IMG/VR virus record: IMGVR_UViG_3300013004_000031 | Location: 57,815-121,814 of that record | Strand: one strand, 5' to 3' | Length of the DNA stretch: 64,000 nt | DNA from: a virus | Position numbers and translations under genes: made by a program | Part shown: piece after piece, positions 1 through 9,206 of the stretch | How positions within the stretch are numbered: the stretch's first letter is position 1 | Layout of the letters: each line of letters begins with the position of its first letter | The notes under the pieces: model-generated | The model's input: only the letters and a program-made list of their open reading frames with translations | Database searches by the model: none | What the model was told of the DNA's origin: nothing

Positions 1-389
1 ATGTCGGCAATATTGATAATATTATATACCGATCCGGTTTGGAATTAAAGTTGTTTCGCTTTTGTGATAATAATCCCAATGTGGTGGAATGGAATAGTGA
101 GGACATTATTGTGCCTTATTTCGATACTCTTTTGAAAAAGAATCGTAAATATTTTATTGATGCCTATGTAAAGATACAGGAAGGGGATATTGTCAAGAAA
201 TATTTGGTGGAAGTCAAGCCTTGGAAGCAGACGCAAGAGCCGAAAGCTGGGAAGGGTAAGAAGAAATCCAATCTGTTATATGAACAGGTTGCTTGGAAAA
301 ACAATTGTGACAAGTGGGCTTTCGCAAAAGAATTCGCCAAGAAACATGGGATGGAATTCATTATTATTACGGAAAAAGAACTAAATTGA
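1..389 (+). CDS. 4: gp4-like head completion nuclease (5' partial)
   Basis: The frame is open from the window edge, so the N-terminus is missing; a TTG at 39 is probably internal. The visible 129 codons contain YRSGLELKLFRFCD, then VVEWNSEDIIVPY and YFIDAYVK...LVEVKPWK. This is the pattern of T4-family head completion protein gp4 (also called gp50/gp4), a PD-(D/E)XK-like fold that finishes the packaged head before tail joining. The spaced acidic residues and the EVKP lysine fit the nuclease core. It lies upstream of gp21-gp22-gp23, consistent with a head-gene cluster. Family assignment is from remembered motifs; confidence is good, but the start lies outside the window. Confidence 0.75.
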   Translation, partial: VGNIDNIIYRSGLELKLFRFCDNNPNVVEWNSEDIIVPYFDTLLKKNRKYFIDAYVKIQEGDIVKKYLVEVKPWKQTQEPKAGKGKKKSNLLYEQVAWKNNCDKWAFAKEFAKKHGMEFIIITEKELN

Positions 390-422
390 TATCAAAGTCC
401 ATTCATGGGACTAAATAATACT

Positions 423-2183
423 ATGGGTGGAAAGTATCATAGTAATAAAGATGTTATAGATCATTTCAAAAGAATACACTGTGATAAATACGATTATTCA
501 TTAGTTCATTATACTGGTAATCTAAATTTAGTCGATATCATATGTCAAAAACATGGAGTATTTAAGCAGTCTCCAAAAAAACATAAAATAGGTCATGGGT
601 GTCATAAGTGTAATACCCAAAGAAAGCGAACTGAAGAGGAGGCAATTGAAGAGTTCAAAATAAAACACGGTAATAAATACGATTATTCGGATTTGGAATA
701 TAAAAACGGTTCCAGTCTGATTAAAATAGGATGCCCAACTCATGGGTGGTTTTATCAAAAAGCCAGTGAACATAAAATCGGTTATGGGTGTGCTAAATGT
801 GCCAATCACGAGAAAAGTCCCCCATATGAAGAATGGTTAAATTCGTGTGTTGAAAGACATAATAATTATTATGATTATTCTATTTCAAAATACGAAACAT
901 TGTCTAAATCAGTTAGAATAATTTGCCCAAAACATGGAATTTTCACACAAAAGGCGGGAACACATAGAAATGGTAGTGGTTGTAAAAAATGTGGGGATGA
1001 TAGAAAAAGTTTGAAATATCAACAATTATTTACCACGGAATCTTATATAGAAAAGTTAGAAGAAAAACATGGTGATAAGTATGATTATAGTAAGGTTAAT
1101 TATACCACTTTAAAAAATCCTGTCACTCTTACATGTCCCAAACATGGAGACTTTACAAGATTTCCCCAAAATTTATTAAAAGGTGGTGGATGTGACAAAT
1201 GTTTAGATGAAATCAGAGTTAAAAAATCTCTAACAAAAGTTAAAAAACATTTTAAACATAATAATTTCGAGTTGGTAATAGATGAAAGCAAGTTCAAGGG
1301 ATTCAATAATGAGATATTTTTAACATGTTCAAAGCATGGAGAATTTGTAAGATTTCTTGATATGAATATTTTTGTTTTAAATCATCCGTGTTTAAAATGT
1401 GGGATGAAGATATCAAAATTGGAACAACGAGTGTCCGAAACGTTGGACGATCTTGGAATATCACACATCCAACACACTAGATATAAAGATGATAACGGTA
1501 AAATATACGAAATTGATATATTAACCCCTGATTTGAGTATAGGGTTTGAGATTAACGGACTTAGATATCATGGAGAAGTTATGGGTAAGGATTCTGACTA
1601 TCATAGGTGGAAAACCGAAGAATGTTATAAACGAGGTATAAAATTGACACACATTTATGAAAATGAGATTATAGGATCAGACCACTTCAAACACAAAATT
1701 TTCAGAGAATTGGGATTGAGAACCCAAGCAAATGACTCGTGTGTATTTGAATATGTTGGAGATGATTCCATAAATGATTTTATAATCAATAATCACCCAT
1801 TGGGGTTGATGAAAAATTGTATTAATATGGTTTGTTGTAATGATGGAGATATATATGGTTGTATATCGTTTAAAGATAACACTGTATTAAGAGTAGCCAA
1901 TAAACACGATGTTGATATGTCTAAAGTGTTTCAATCTATGATAAGACAGTATATGAATGATCATGAATTAAATACAATAGTAAGTAATGTGTTATTTGAT
2001 TGGGATGATCTTACACTATTTGAAGAATCAGGATTTATCGTCAAAGATACCATCGAACCAGTTTGTTGGAAATTTATCAACGCGAAACATGATAAGATTT
2101 ACACCCACGATGAAGAATTATTGGCTGATAATGTTGATAAATTTTGGGATACTGGTGGATATTTGATGGAATTTTTGATTTAA
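423..2183 (+). CDS. Vsr-like homing endonuclease with DUF723-type zinc repeats
   Basis: About 586 residues. The N-terminal half holds about five copies of a 60-65 residue unit (HG.KYDYS..Y....I.CP.HG.F.....H..G.GC..C), each with a CxxC pair, as in DUF723/zinc-ribbon arrays of phage endonucleases. A Vsr/EDxHD-type nuclease domain follows (EIDILTPDLSIGFEINGLRYHG, then HRWKTEECYKRGIKLTHIYENE). I start at ATG 423 rather than ATG 405 because a class A box (CTAAATAATA) ends just before 423. It is a free-standing mobile endonuclease inserted between gp4 and gp21, and a sister of the gene at 6698-8152. Such enzymes cut intron-less alleles of neighbouring genes; the target here is unknown. Confidence 0.75.
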   Translation: MGGKYHSNKDVIDHFKRIHCDKYDYSLVHYTGNLNLVDIICQKHGVFKQSPKKHKIGHGCHKCNTQRKRTEEEAIEEFKIKHGNKYDYSDLEYKNGSSLIKIGCPTHGWFYQKASEHKIGYGCAKCANHEKSPPYEEWLNSCVERHNNYYDYSISKYETLSKSVRIICPKHGIFTQKAGTHRNGSGCKKCGDDRKSLKYQQLFTTESYIEKLEEKHGDKYDYSKVNYTTLKNPVTLTCPKHGDFTRFPQNLLKGGGCDKCLDEIRVKKSLTKVKKHFKHNNFELVIDESKFKGFNNEIFLTCSKHGEFVRFLDMNIFVLNHPCLKCGMKISKLEQRVSETLDDLGISHIQHTRYKDDNGKIYEIDILTPDLSIGFEINGLRYHGEVMGKDSDYHRWKTEECYKRGIKLTHIYENEIIGSDHFKHKIFRELGLRTQANDSCVFEYVGDDSINDFIINNHPLGLMKNCINMVCCNDGDIYGCISFKDNTVLRVANKHDVDMSKVFQSMIRQYMNDHELNTIVSNVLFDWDDLTLFEESGFIVKDTIEPVCWKFINAKHDKIYTHDEELLADNVDKFWDTGGYLMEFLI

Positions 2184-2198
2184 AACATAAATAAGAAC

Positions 2199-2870
2199 AT
2201 GGCATTAAAACTAAAGCTGATGTACAATGATCCCACCAACTTCGATGGATTGGAAATTGTCGAAGAACAGACTAATCGTGGAAGTGGTAGTAATCTATAT
2301 GTGCAGGGGGTTTACCTTGGTTCGGAGATTAATAAGAACGGGAGAATCTATCCAGAGCATGAGCTTGATCGTGAAATTAATCGGTATCTGAATGAGATGG
2401 TTGTAACTAAACGATCACTTGGGGAATTAAATCATTCCAATACCAGTGAGGTAAATCCAGAGCGTGCATGTCACCTTGTTACTGAACTCAGGAAAGATGG
2501 TAAGGCATGGGTTGGGAAATCAAAGATTCTCTCTGGAGAAGGCATGATATGTGGAAATATTGTTCGCGGACTCATCAATAATGGAGTTTCCCTCGGTATG
2601 AGTACTAGATCGCTTGGATCGTTGCGTGAAGCGTCTGGTCATAAGGTTGTGGAAAACATGCATTTGGTTGCAATCGACTGTGTTGCCGATCCATCATATC
2701 CAACAGCTTTTGTTGACGGTATTCTTGAAAGTAAAAGTTGGACTATTACCGAAAACGGTGATTACGAACAAATCTACGAGGACTTTGGCAAAGCTCTAAA
2801 AACACTTCCAAAACACGATGTTGATAATTATCTTCGCGCACAGATCATAAAGTTTATCCAACAAATCTAA
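2199..2870 (+). CDS. 21: Prohead core protease gp21
   Basis: A 223-residue protein matching T4-family prohead proteases, which cleave scaffold and capsid proteins during head maturation. Visible features: GELNHSNTSEVNPERACH (candidate catalytic His79), GVSLGMSTRS (candidate Ser135) and VAIDCVADPSYPTAF (acidic residues near 160-164). The length is close to T4 gp21. The gene begins just after an ATAAATA box and precedes scaffold and capsid genes, the usual order in this family. Assigned with high confidence from motifs and synteny. Confidence 0.88.
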   Translation: MALKLKLMYNDPTNFDGLEIVEEQTNRGSGSNLYVQGVYLGSEINKNGRIYPEHELDREINRYLNEMVVTKRSLGELNHSNTSEVNPERACHLVTELRKDGKAWVGKSKILSGEGMICGNIVRGLINNGVSLGMSTRSLGSLREASGHKVVENMHLVAIDCVADPSYPTAFVDGILESKSWTITENGDYEQIYEDFGKALKTLPKHDVDNYLRAQIIKFIQQI

Positions 2871-2878
2871 ATAATACT

Positions 2879-3415
2879 ATGGGCAAAACATATAAAGATT
2901 TGAAGAAACAGGGCAAGCACGTTTTCGATGGACCGGAAGTGAAACAGCGCAAGAATTTTGCCCCCGCAACCAAAACGGAAAAGCCGAAGAAGGGCAAAGG
3001 ATCGTATAATCGCGGGAACGCTTTTGATGAGGATGAGGAATCCGGTGATGATAAGAGAACCAAACGTATTAAACAGGCTGAATCCATGGGTTACAAGAAA
3101 TTACCACAACATGATGCGGTTTGGACACATAAAGGTATGAAAATTTATGGAGTTAATAATCTCCCACCATTGAAAGATGAAAAAAATGATGAGGATGAGG
3201 AAAAAGCCTGTTGGAAAGGTTACGAAAAGAAAGGCACCAAGAAAAAGGGTGGAAAGACTGTCAACAATTGTGTGAAGGAATCAACCGATCTCTCCAAATT
3301 CATTGAGGCTATCATGACCAATGATCATGCCCAAGCTCATAAACAACTCAAGGATGCTGTGAATTTCAAAATCCAACAGAGAATTGCTCAAGAAATCGAC
3401 AATCCTTTGTTCTGA
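2879..3415 (+). CDS. Basic prohead-associated hypothetical protein
   Basis: A 178-residue, lysine-rich, low-complexity protein lying between the protease and scaffold genes. The middle contains ACWKGYEKKGTKKKGGK...NNC, a motif I have seen in hypothetical proteins of T4-like phages. The last 45 residues (DLSKFIEAIMTNDHAQAHKQ...IDNPLF) resemble the tail of small prohead core proteins. Position and charge suggest an internal or core head component, but no function is established. Its class A box is CTAAATAATACT directly before the ATG. Confidence 0.6.
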   Translation: MGKTYKDLKKQGKHVFDGPEVKQRKNFAPATKTEKPKKGKGSYNRGNAFDEDEESGDDKRTKRIKQAESMGYKKLPQHDAVWTHKGMKIYGVNNLPPLKDEKNDEDEEKACWKGYEKKGTKKKGGKTVNNCVKESTDLSKFIEAIMTNDHAQAHKQLKDAVNFKIQQRIAQEIDNPLF

Positions 3416-3440
3416 TTTTCAAAAAATTCATACCCGATCT

Positions 3441-3452
3441 CTAAATAATAAT
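3441..3452 (+). promoter_or_regulatory. Class A (late-type) start box, representative copy
   Basis: CTAAATAATAAT abuts the gp22 ATG. The same element, consensus YTAARTAWTA followed by 2-8 nt and the start codon, precedes the genes starting at 423, 2199, 2879, 8679, 10254, 17000, 17349, 20285, 21723, 22884 (GTG), 28620 (GTG), 33174 and 41587. On the - strand it precedes starts at 6673, 8152, 15794, 20211, 21380, 21694, 27831, 28572, 29843, 30458, 30874, 35462 and 37491. It resembles the T4 late promoter TATAAATA. If it is a -10 element, transcription would begin at about the start codon. An alternative reading is an A/T-rich translation enhancer. Confidence 0.65.
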
Positions 3453-4340
3453 ATGAAGAAAAAAAGCACGAACCTTTTCTCGGAAGACATCCAAAAAAGT
3501 CTGGGACTCAGCGATGAATCCATCAAGGCAATTCAGGAATCCCTTGAATCCAAGATTGATCTGGCCGTTGAAGCTGCCCTTTTGGAACAGGATGAAGTAT
3601 ATGCCTCCAAACTCAAGACCCTGATGACATCCGTTGATAAGGATCGCACGGTCAAGATGAAAAAGATCATGGAAGCTTTTGATAGAGATAAGACCGCAAA
3701 GCTGGTCAAGGTTATCAAAAAGTATGAGCGCGAACAGAACGGCGATCTTCTCAAGTTCAAAAAACAACTTACGGAATCCGTTAGTGCTTTCCTTGACGAG
3801 TTCATTGATGAATCCATTCCAACCAAAGATATCAAGGAAGCTGTCAAGAACAAGACAGCCATGAATGTTCTGGAAAATCTCAAAAAGGTCTTTGCAATCG
3901 ATCTTGCTGTCATGAAGGAATCCGTATCTGGGGCAATCGTGGAAGGTAAGAGTGAAATCGACAAGCTCCGCAATAAGAATGCTGAACTTGAAAAGAACGT
4001 TCGCTTCCTCACCGAATCCAAGAACAAGTCGGAAGTCAAACTTTTCCTTGAAGGCAGAACTTCCAAGTATCCTGAAACCAAAAAGAATTTTGTGAAGAAG
4101 GCTTTGGGAGACAAGTCCCTGCAATTCATTCAGGATAACTTTGATTACACCGTTCGCCTCTTTGAAAAACAAGAGAAAAAGCAACTGGAAACCATCAAGG
4201 AAGAAGCTGTTCAAAACCGCAAGCACAAGCCCGATTTCGTAAAAGAACAAAAAATTGTTACTGAAAAGGTAAATAATAATACGGATGAAGAATCTGATCC
4301 TTATCTGGATGTTTTGAAACAACAAACATTCCGTAGGTAA
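3453..4340 (+). CDS. 22: Prohead core scaffold protein gp22
   Basis: A 295-residue, highly charged, predominantly helical protein with long coiled-coil stretches. The N-terminus (LGLSDESIKAIQESLESKIDLAVEAALLEQDEVYASKL) is the hallmark of T4-family gp22, the internal scaffold that is degraded by gp21. The frame is open further upstream, but the ATG at 3453 follows a class A box and aligns with the family start. Sits between the core-associated gene and gp23. Confidence 0.85.
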   Translation: MKKKSTNLFSEDIQKSLGLSDESIKAIQESLESKIDLAVEAALLEQDEVYASKLKTLMTSVDKDRTVKMKKIMEAFDRDKTAKLVKVIKKYEREQNGDLLKFKKQLTESVSAFLDEFIDESIPTKDIKEAVKNKTAMNVLENLKKVFAIDLAVMKESVSGAIVEGKSEIDKLRNKNAELEKNVRFLTESKNKSEVKLFLEGRTSKYPETKKNFVKKALGDKSLQFIQDNFDYTVRLFEKQEKKQLETIKEEAVQNRKHKPDFVKEQKIVTEKVNNNTDEESDPYLDVLKQQTFRR

Positions 4341-4403
4341 AAAATTTCCAACCCGCACTATGAGGAAGCAATTCCTGAACAATGTGAATAGAAAGTCAAA
4401 TAT

Positions 4404-5870
4404 ATGAATAATCTACCATCTACTGATATCCAAGGCTCCAAGATGCAACAAGCAGTTGCCAAGTGGCGTAAGGTTCTCGATTATAGCTCGGACTCGATCC
4501 CAGCTATTCGGAACGAACACGTTTACAAGACCACTGCAATGCTCCTTGAGAACCAAGAACAGTGGTGCTACCAAGAATCGAATACTGCTGCCTCCGGTGG
4601 TGTGTTCGGTGCAACGACTTCCATTGGCAACGGTATCGCTAACAGCGACTCCTATGCTACTGGTGATGCTCGTCTGCCAAAGATTCTGATTCCTATGATT
4701 CGACGCACTTTCCCTGAATTGATTTCCAATGAGATCGTAGGCGTTCAGCCTATGGGTGGTCCTGTTGGTCTTGCTTTCGCTCTTCGTTACGCCTATCAAG
4801 GTGATACTCTGAGCGATAGTAGCATCGACGGCAAGACCTCTGGAGGTGGAACTGGTTCTAGCTTCGGTAATCAGCTTAAAGCTGCTTACGATGGTAGTAC
4901 TGGTCTTCCAGACACCGAACTTGGTTATCAACTTCTGGACACACGTTTCACTGGCACATCTGCTGGATTCCTTTCGGGTAACACCGAACACTGGACATTC
5001 GCAGATCAAGACCGTGGTATTGCTGAACTTTTGAGCAACTACGAATTGACGGGTAAAATCCCTCAAATCGAACTCAAGTTTGAAAAGACCGCTGTTGAGG
5101 CCGGAACACGTAGATTAGCTACCCGCTGGTCGGTTGAGTTGGAACAAGACATCAAAAACATGAACGGTATCGATATCGATGGAGAACTTACGAATGCAAT
5201 GTCGTATGAAATCCAAGCCGAAATCGACCGCGAAGTTGTGATGCGTATGATCCAAACTGCCTTCAATGCTGGTGCTGGCGCAGGTTTCTCCATCTGGAGT
5301 CCTGTTAGTGCGGATGGACGTTGGACTGCTGAACGGAATCTTACCTTCTATCAACGCCTTATTATCGAAAGTGGTCGTATGGCTGCTCGTAACCGTAGAG
5401 GTGCCGCTAACTTTGTTATCGCCACTCCTCGTGTTTGCAGCATCCTCGAAATGCTTCCTGACTTTAAGGTTTACGAAATCAATGGCACAGTCTCGACTGC
5501 TGGTGTTGGTATCGCAAAAGTTGGTACTGTTGGTAGCCGCTGGACGGTTTATCGTGATACTCGGACTGAAGTTCAGAATTCCTCGCTCTATAGCCCTAAC
5601 TACTACTCTGGTCAAACCAGTGGTGTGGAATATGCGCTGTTGGGTTACAAGGGTTCTGAATACTATGATACTGGTCTGATATACTGTCCGTATATCCCGA
5701 TCATGGTGCAAAGAACGATTGGACCAAATGATTTCGCTCCTCGTGTGGGTCTTATGACTCGTTACGGGATTGTGAACAACATTTTTGGTGCATCGCTCTA
5801 TTACCACCTTATCATCGTAAAGGGTCTTGGTACTGCGTTTACACCGGGGTCGGTTTCAACCTACCTCTAA
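4404..5870 (+). CDS. 23: Major capsid protein gp23
   Basis: A 488-residue capsid protein. The N-terminal region KWRKVLDYSSDSIPAIRNEH...TTAMLLENQEQW is the conserved gp23 propeptide region, and cleavage by gp21 is expected shortly after it, near the Ser/Thr/Gly-rich stretch beginning NTAASGG. Further conserved blocks include RRTFPELISNEIVGVQPMGG and the C-terminal FGASLYYHLIIVKGL. The gene is followed by a terminator (5908-5947). The upstream AT-rich TCAAATAT differs from the usual class A box, so this highly expressed gene may have a modified promoter or be read from gp22. Confidence 0.93.
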   Translation: MNNLPSTDIQGSKMQQAVAKWRKVLDYSSDSIPAIRNEHVYKTTAMLLENQEQWCYQESNTAASGGVFGATTSIGNGIANSDSYATGDARLPKILIPMIRRTFPELISNEIVGVQPMGGPVGLAFALRYAYQGDTLSDSSIDGKTSGGGTGSSFGNQLKAAYDGSTGLPDTELGYQLLDTRFTGTSAGFLSGNTEHWTFADQDRGIAELLSNYELTGKIPQIELKFEKTAVEAGTRRLATRWSVELEQDIKNMNGIDIDGELTNAMSYEIQAEIDREVVMRMIQTAFNAGAGAGFSIWSPVSADGRWTAERNLTFYQRLIIESGRMAARNRRGAANFVIATPRVCSILEMLPDFKVYEINGTVSTAGVGIAKVGTVGSRWTVYRDTRTEVQNSSLYSPNYYSGQTSGVEYALLGYKGSEYYDTGLIYCPYIPIMVQRTIGPNDFAPRVGLMTRYGIVNNIFGASLYYHLIIVKGLGTAFTPGSVSTYL

Positions 5871-5881
5871 GTCGTTAATAC

Positions 5882-6673
5882 TCAAGCAGTTACGCAAATC
5901 AAATCTGAAACCCAAGGTGCCGAAGACCCTTGGGTTTCCTCGTTTTTATAGGTATCGAATGTTCTTATCTCTGAAATATATTTTATAACCGTCTTAACTG
6001 GAAATGGGTGTTTTGTAAGTTTGGTTCTCTTCTTGAAGACATATTCGCCGTTTGTTCTGATGCGCGAGAATACATGATCTTCTGTTTTATATTCAGTTAG
6101 AAAATCTCTGAGTGTTTTACTCTCAACGACAGACTTGCCATCGGGATATGATATCTCATACGTGACAATACCGAATCCATTATCTAGCATGAATTGTCTC
6201 TTTTTAATTTCCTTATCAGATTTACCCTCTTTAGATTTTCTTAAATCCATCGTAGCTTTCCTTTTCTTTAAGGATTCTTTCCATTTATCATAATGTTCGG
6301 GGTCTTTATATTTTTCTTTAAGACCACTGCTTATTTTAGAATACACTTCATCCAATTCATTTTCATCCATGTATTCAGTGTAATAACCCCCCCTACCACC
6401 CTTTTGAATATTGTAACAATTACTCTTACCGAATTTGTGGTGTAGCCTTCTGATTAACTTGATTTCCAATCTATTCAAGTCTTCTGGTGTAGTTATCTTT
6501 AAATTAAACCACCTAGTTTCAAAATTTTCTTTTCCATATTTGACCATAGCTTGGCGCAATCTATAACCAGAACCCATATATCTAGTTTTTGGATACCAAT
6601 AATGTTTTCCCCCATAAACCTTGCCATTGATTTTGTTGATAGTGACGTATAATTTGAATTGTTTTCTGTTCAT
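5882..6673 (-). CDS. GIY-YIG homing endonuclease (Seg-like)
   Basis: A 263-residue protein starting MNRKQFKLYVTINKINGKVYGG. The GIY-YIG core is modified (LYVTINKINGKVYGGKH), followed by the family's Arg/Glu region (MGSGYRLRQAMVKYGKENF, LNRLEIKLI) and a basic DNA-binding tail. I chose ATG 6673 because it follows a TTAAGTATTA box; eight upstream codons are open. The gene is antisense to gp23 and its last codons run through the gp23 terminator hairpin, a typical close insertion of a free-standing mobile endonuclease. Confidence 0.75.
   Translation of the reverse strand: MNRKQFKLYVTINKINGKVYGGKHYWYPKTRYMGSGYRLRQAMVKYGKENFETRWFNLKITTPEDLNRLEIKLIRRLHHKFGKSNCYNIQKGGRGGYYTEYMDENELDEVYSKISSGLKEKYKDPEHYDKWKESLKKRKATMDLRKSKEGKSDKEIKKRQFMLDNGFGIVTYEISYPDGKSVVESKTLRDFLTEYKTEDHVFSRIRTNGEYVFKKRTKLTKHPFPVKTVIKYISEIRTFDTYKNEETQGSSAPWVSDLICVTA
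5908..5947 (+). terminator. Rho-independent terminator after gp23
   Basis: Perfect 10-bp stem AAACCCAAGG (5908-5917) / CCTTGGGTTT (5928-5937) with a 10-nt loop, followed by CCTCGTTTTTA. It lies 38 nt after the gp23 stop and would end the head operon. The antisense GIY-YIG gene overlaps it. Confidence 0.85.
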
Positions 6674-6697
6674 GGTAATACTTAATACCGGAATCAA

Positions 6698-8152
6698 TTA
6701 TTGCAATGATTTCCTCCACACAAATTTATAATTACCACAATCATATATCTTATAAAAACCATTCATCTTCATATTATCCCCTTCACTCAACGACTCATCA
6801 AAGATTGGTAACTTATCTTCGAGCTTATGTTTCTGGAACTGATGGCGAGAATATCTAATACCTTCTCGCTTATTAAAATAATAATAATTCACCGCATCAT
6901 TTTGAATCTCTTTCATACCAACACTACGGTATATATTACCAATTGAATATCGCTTATCTGCGTAAGATACTATGGAATTTGGATTATAAGTTCTGATGAA
7001 GTGTTTGAACAACTTCTGAAATCCACCGACTATCGAAGTGTTCAATACGTTGGCGAAACGAATAAGCTCCCATTCCACATTCTTATCGAATCTACTTTTA
7101 CCAAATGTTAATATGGATACCAATTGGTTATTGTAATAGAGTCCTAGCGAAATTGAACAATTGGAATATCCTTGTAGATGGTTGTCGTTTAGAAAATGTC
7201 TTGTATTGAAATTGTCAACCATTCTTATTTCACATTTTCTAGCATGGATTTTATTGGGAACTTTCCCGAAATTATATCTAATAATGGATTTCCAAATCTC
7301 CTGTTTGTTCCGCCATTCATCCTCAAATATGTGAAACAGACGAATACCAGATTCCAGACACTTATTTGTCTTGTATAAATGATAATGTTTGTCCTTACCT
7401 TCTTCTTCTGAATGACAAAATAACCCGTTCATCTCAATTGCAATATTGTGTTTTGGGGATAGGACATCCAATTCTTTTTTATCTAAAATTTGTTTATCGT
7501 TTCTAATAATGTCGGTATCCAATTCAGACTCCACAAATTCTCTAAGTTCTTCTTCAATCTTAGATAGATTCTCAGCACATACTGGACATCTTGTTTTAGA
7601 GTGAAGAAGATTATCCGGTCTAACCAACCATTCTCCATGCAATTCACACACAGCTTTAATATGTGTTTTATTGTTTGTGTATTCCTGATTGGGAATTTGA
7701 TATGATGTTAATTCCCTGATCCTTTCAATCGTCAATCTTTTCTTTCCCGAACATTCGGAACAACCATATTGTCTTGCCAACAAGTGCTTGGGAGTGATTT
7801 GAAATTCTCCGTGTTTGGGACATGCGATAATTCCTTTGGTGGTGTTGTTCTTATATATGAATTTAGAAAAATCATATTCCTGAAATTTCGAATATTTTTC
7901 TTTCAATTCTTCCATGAATTGTTCTTGGGTTCTTCGTTTGAATCCCCCTCTTGGGACACCCGCGCAATCAGGACAACCAGAACCTTGTAAATGATGTTGC
8001 TTGGAAGTTAGAAATTGACCATGATCTTTACAAATCACAATCCCTTTATCATTCTTTTTACCGGGATAAATAAACATCGAATAATCATATCTATCCCCAT
8101 GCTTCTCCTTGAAAAGTTTGATCACTTCATCTGTTGAGTATTTTTTAGCCAT
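6698..8152 (-). CDS. Vsr-like homing endonuclease with DUF723-type zinc repeats (second copy)
   Basis: About 484 residues, starting MAKKYSTDEVIKLFKEKHGDRYDYS. Three N-terminal CxxC repeat units of the same type as in the gene at 423-2183 precede a Vsr/EDxHD-like nuclease (KELDVLSPKHNIAIEMNGLFCHSEE, LYKTNKCLESGIRLFHIFEDEW). A roughly 200-residue C-terminal region resembles the corresponding part of other phage endonucleases. ATG 8152 is preferred over an upstream open stretch because a TTAAGTAATAG box precedes it. It directly follows the GIY-YIG gene on the same strand, making a double mobile insertion behind gp23. Confidence 0.75.
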   Translation of the reverse strand: MAKKYSTDEVIKLFKEKHGDRYDYSMFIYPGKKNDKGIVICKDHGQFLTSKQHHLQGSGCPDCAGVPRGGFKRRTQEQFMEELKEKYSKFQEYDFSKFIYKNNTTKGIIACPKHGEFQITPKHLLARQYGCSECSGKKRLTIERIRELTSYQIPNQEYTNNKTHIKAVCELHGEWLVRPDNLLHSKTRCPVCAENLSKIEEELREFVESELDTDIIRNDKQILDKKELDVLSPKHNIAIEMNGLFCHSEEEGKDKHYHLYKTNKCLESGIRLFHIFEDEWRNKQEIWKSIIRYNFGKVPNKIHARKCEIRMVDNFNTRHFLNDNHLQGYSNCSISLGLYYNNQLVSILTFGKSRFDKNVEWELIRFANVLNTSIVGGFQKLFKHFIRTYNPNSIVSYADKRYSIGNIYRSVGMKEIQNDAVNYYYFNKREGIRYSRHQFQKHKLEDKLPIFDESLSEGDNMKMNGFYKIYDCGNYKFVWRKSLQ

Positions 8153-8202
8153 ACTATTACTTAACAGACTATCAGACCAAAAACAGATTTCAATAAAAAT
8201 AT

Positions 8203-8230
8203 TTGACAAATTTAAAAATTGTGTTAAATT
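8203..8230 (+). promoter_or_regulatory. Sigma70-type promoter with start codon 5 nt after -10
   Basis: TTGACA (8203-8208), 16-nt spacer, TAAATT (8225-8230), then AATAC and ATG at 8236. The initiation site expected 6-7 nt after the -10 falls on the start codon, predicting a leaderless transcript. Confidence 0.65.
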
Positions 8231-8235
8231 AATAC

Positions 8236-8670
8236 ATGACAGTATCAGAAACCGCAATCCAAAAAGCTTACGAGTTGGCAGAAATAGACGCTTTTTACGT
8301 TGAACGACCATATTCAAAAGAAACAGTTGAAAACCGTTTGAACTTGTTGGATTGGTTTAGGGGATGGTTTGATAAAAACGAAGAGGGTGATATTTATTGG
8401 GATAGCGGACGAAATTGGCTGTGCGAAGAAATCGAGGCATATTATAATGATAAAATTTTTGATTTAAAATATTCAAATGTGGCGAAGACACCGTTGGTAG
8501 TTAAATGGATTAAAATTCTATCATTACCAAGATTCAATCTTCCACAATCCGCATATCATGAGGTTGCAGAAGATTTGGAAAAAATCGAGCTTGATAATAT
8601 TGAAGCTGGAAAGGATACCGTGTCTTCCAAACTCATAGAATACTTTGAAAATAATTACCCAAATTACTAA
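8236..8670 (+). CDS. Hypothetical protein
   Basis: 144 residues, acidic, rich in Trp/Tyr (LLDWFRGWFDKNEEGDIYW, WLCEEIEAYYN). I do not recognise a family. It has its own TTGACA promoter, unlike the surrounding late genes, and is divergent from the homing endonuclease at 8152, so it may have been an early gene brought in with or displaced by the mobile block. Confidence 0.65.
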   Translation: MTVSETAIQKAYELAEIDAFYVERPYSKETVENRLNLLDWFRGWFDKNEEGDIYWDSGRNWLCEEIEAYYNDKIFDLKYSNVAKTPLVVKWIKILSLPRFNLPQSAYHEVAEDLEKIELDNIEAGKDTVSSKLIEYFENNYPNY

Positions 8671-8678
8671 ATAATACT

Positions 8679-9131
8679 ATGAGCCTATACACGTTCCAAA
8701 CCGTCCTCCTTTCCGCTGAAAAAACCGGAACCCCGAACCTTACGAACACTTCCCTATCTGCCACGGGTGTCACCTATCTCTCTGGGGCAGACGTTGTGGT
8801 TACAAGTCGCCAAGTTGGAGTCGTATCCCTTTCCACCACCGATGTAGGACTCGCTTTCTCCCCCGTGAATTTTTCTGTGGGTAGCACCGTTCACACCGCA
8901 TCAGCATTCTCCCTTGCAACCTTTCCAAACGTCACGGTGAATGTTCTGGGATCGGTGTTCAACATCCCGTCTTCCCTCCACCTCACCGATATGGCAGTTG
9001 TCAACACCGACAATTCCTATTCGGTTTTCCCGTTCCTCAGTTCGGTTACTACCGTTCCCGTATCAGCGTTCTCTGAGACGTTCTCGGTGTCCACGGCTGA
9101 TACGCGCAGGAAAAGGTTGCTTGGATATTAA
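8679..9131 (+). CDS. Putative small virion surface protein
   Basis: 150 residues, very rich in Ser, Thr, Val and Leu, with almost no charged residues until the C-terminal TRRKRLLGY. This composition suggests an all-beta structural protein such as a head decoration or fibre-type protein. It carries a class A late box (CTAAATAATACT), is followed at once by a terminator, and is adjacent to a fucosyltransferase gene. No family recognised, so the structural role is inference. Confidence 0.6.
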   Translation: MSLYTFQTVLLSAEKTGTPNLTNTSLSATGVTYLSGADVVVTSRQVGVVSLSTTDVGLAFSPVNFSVGSTVHTASAFSLATFPNVTVNVLGSVFNIPSSLHLTDMAVVNTDNSYSVFPFLSSVTTVPVSAFSETFSVSTADTRRKRLLGY

Positions 9132-9157
9132 AAAACGGACGGAAAGTGTCCGTTTTT
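9131..9157 (+). terminator. Rho-independent terminator
   Basis: AAAAACGGAC (9131-9140), 7-nt loop, GTCCGTTTTT (9148-9157): a 10-bp stem ending in a T tract. It starts at the last base of the preceding stop codon, and because the stem is A/T flanked it could also work on the other strand. Confidence 0.85.
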
Positions 9158-9172
9158 GTATTTTTCAGCACC

Positions 9173-9200
9173 TTGACATCCTTTCTTGGAATGGTAAGAT
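9173..9200 (+). promoter_or_regulatory. Sigma70-type promoter with start codon 6 nt after -10
   Basis: TTGACA (9173-9178), 16-nt spacer, TAAGAT (9195-9200), GCTCCC, then ATG 9207. It lies between a terminator and the gene, so there is little doubt that it drives the glycosyltransferase. Geometry predicts initiation at the ATG. Confidence 0.75.
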
Positions 9201-9206
9201 GCTCCC

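Noticed and set aside
3441-4382. Long - strand frame opposite gp22
   Set aside because: Antisense shadow of the scaffold gene, hydrophobic by complementarity, no start box.
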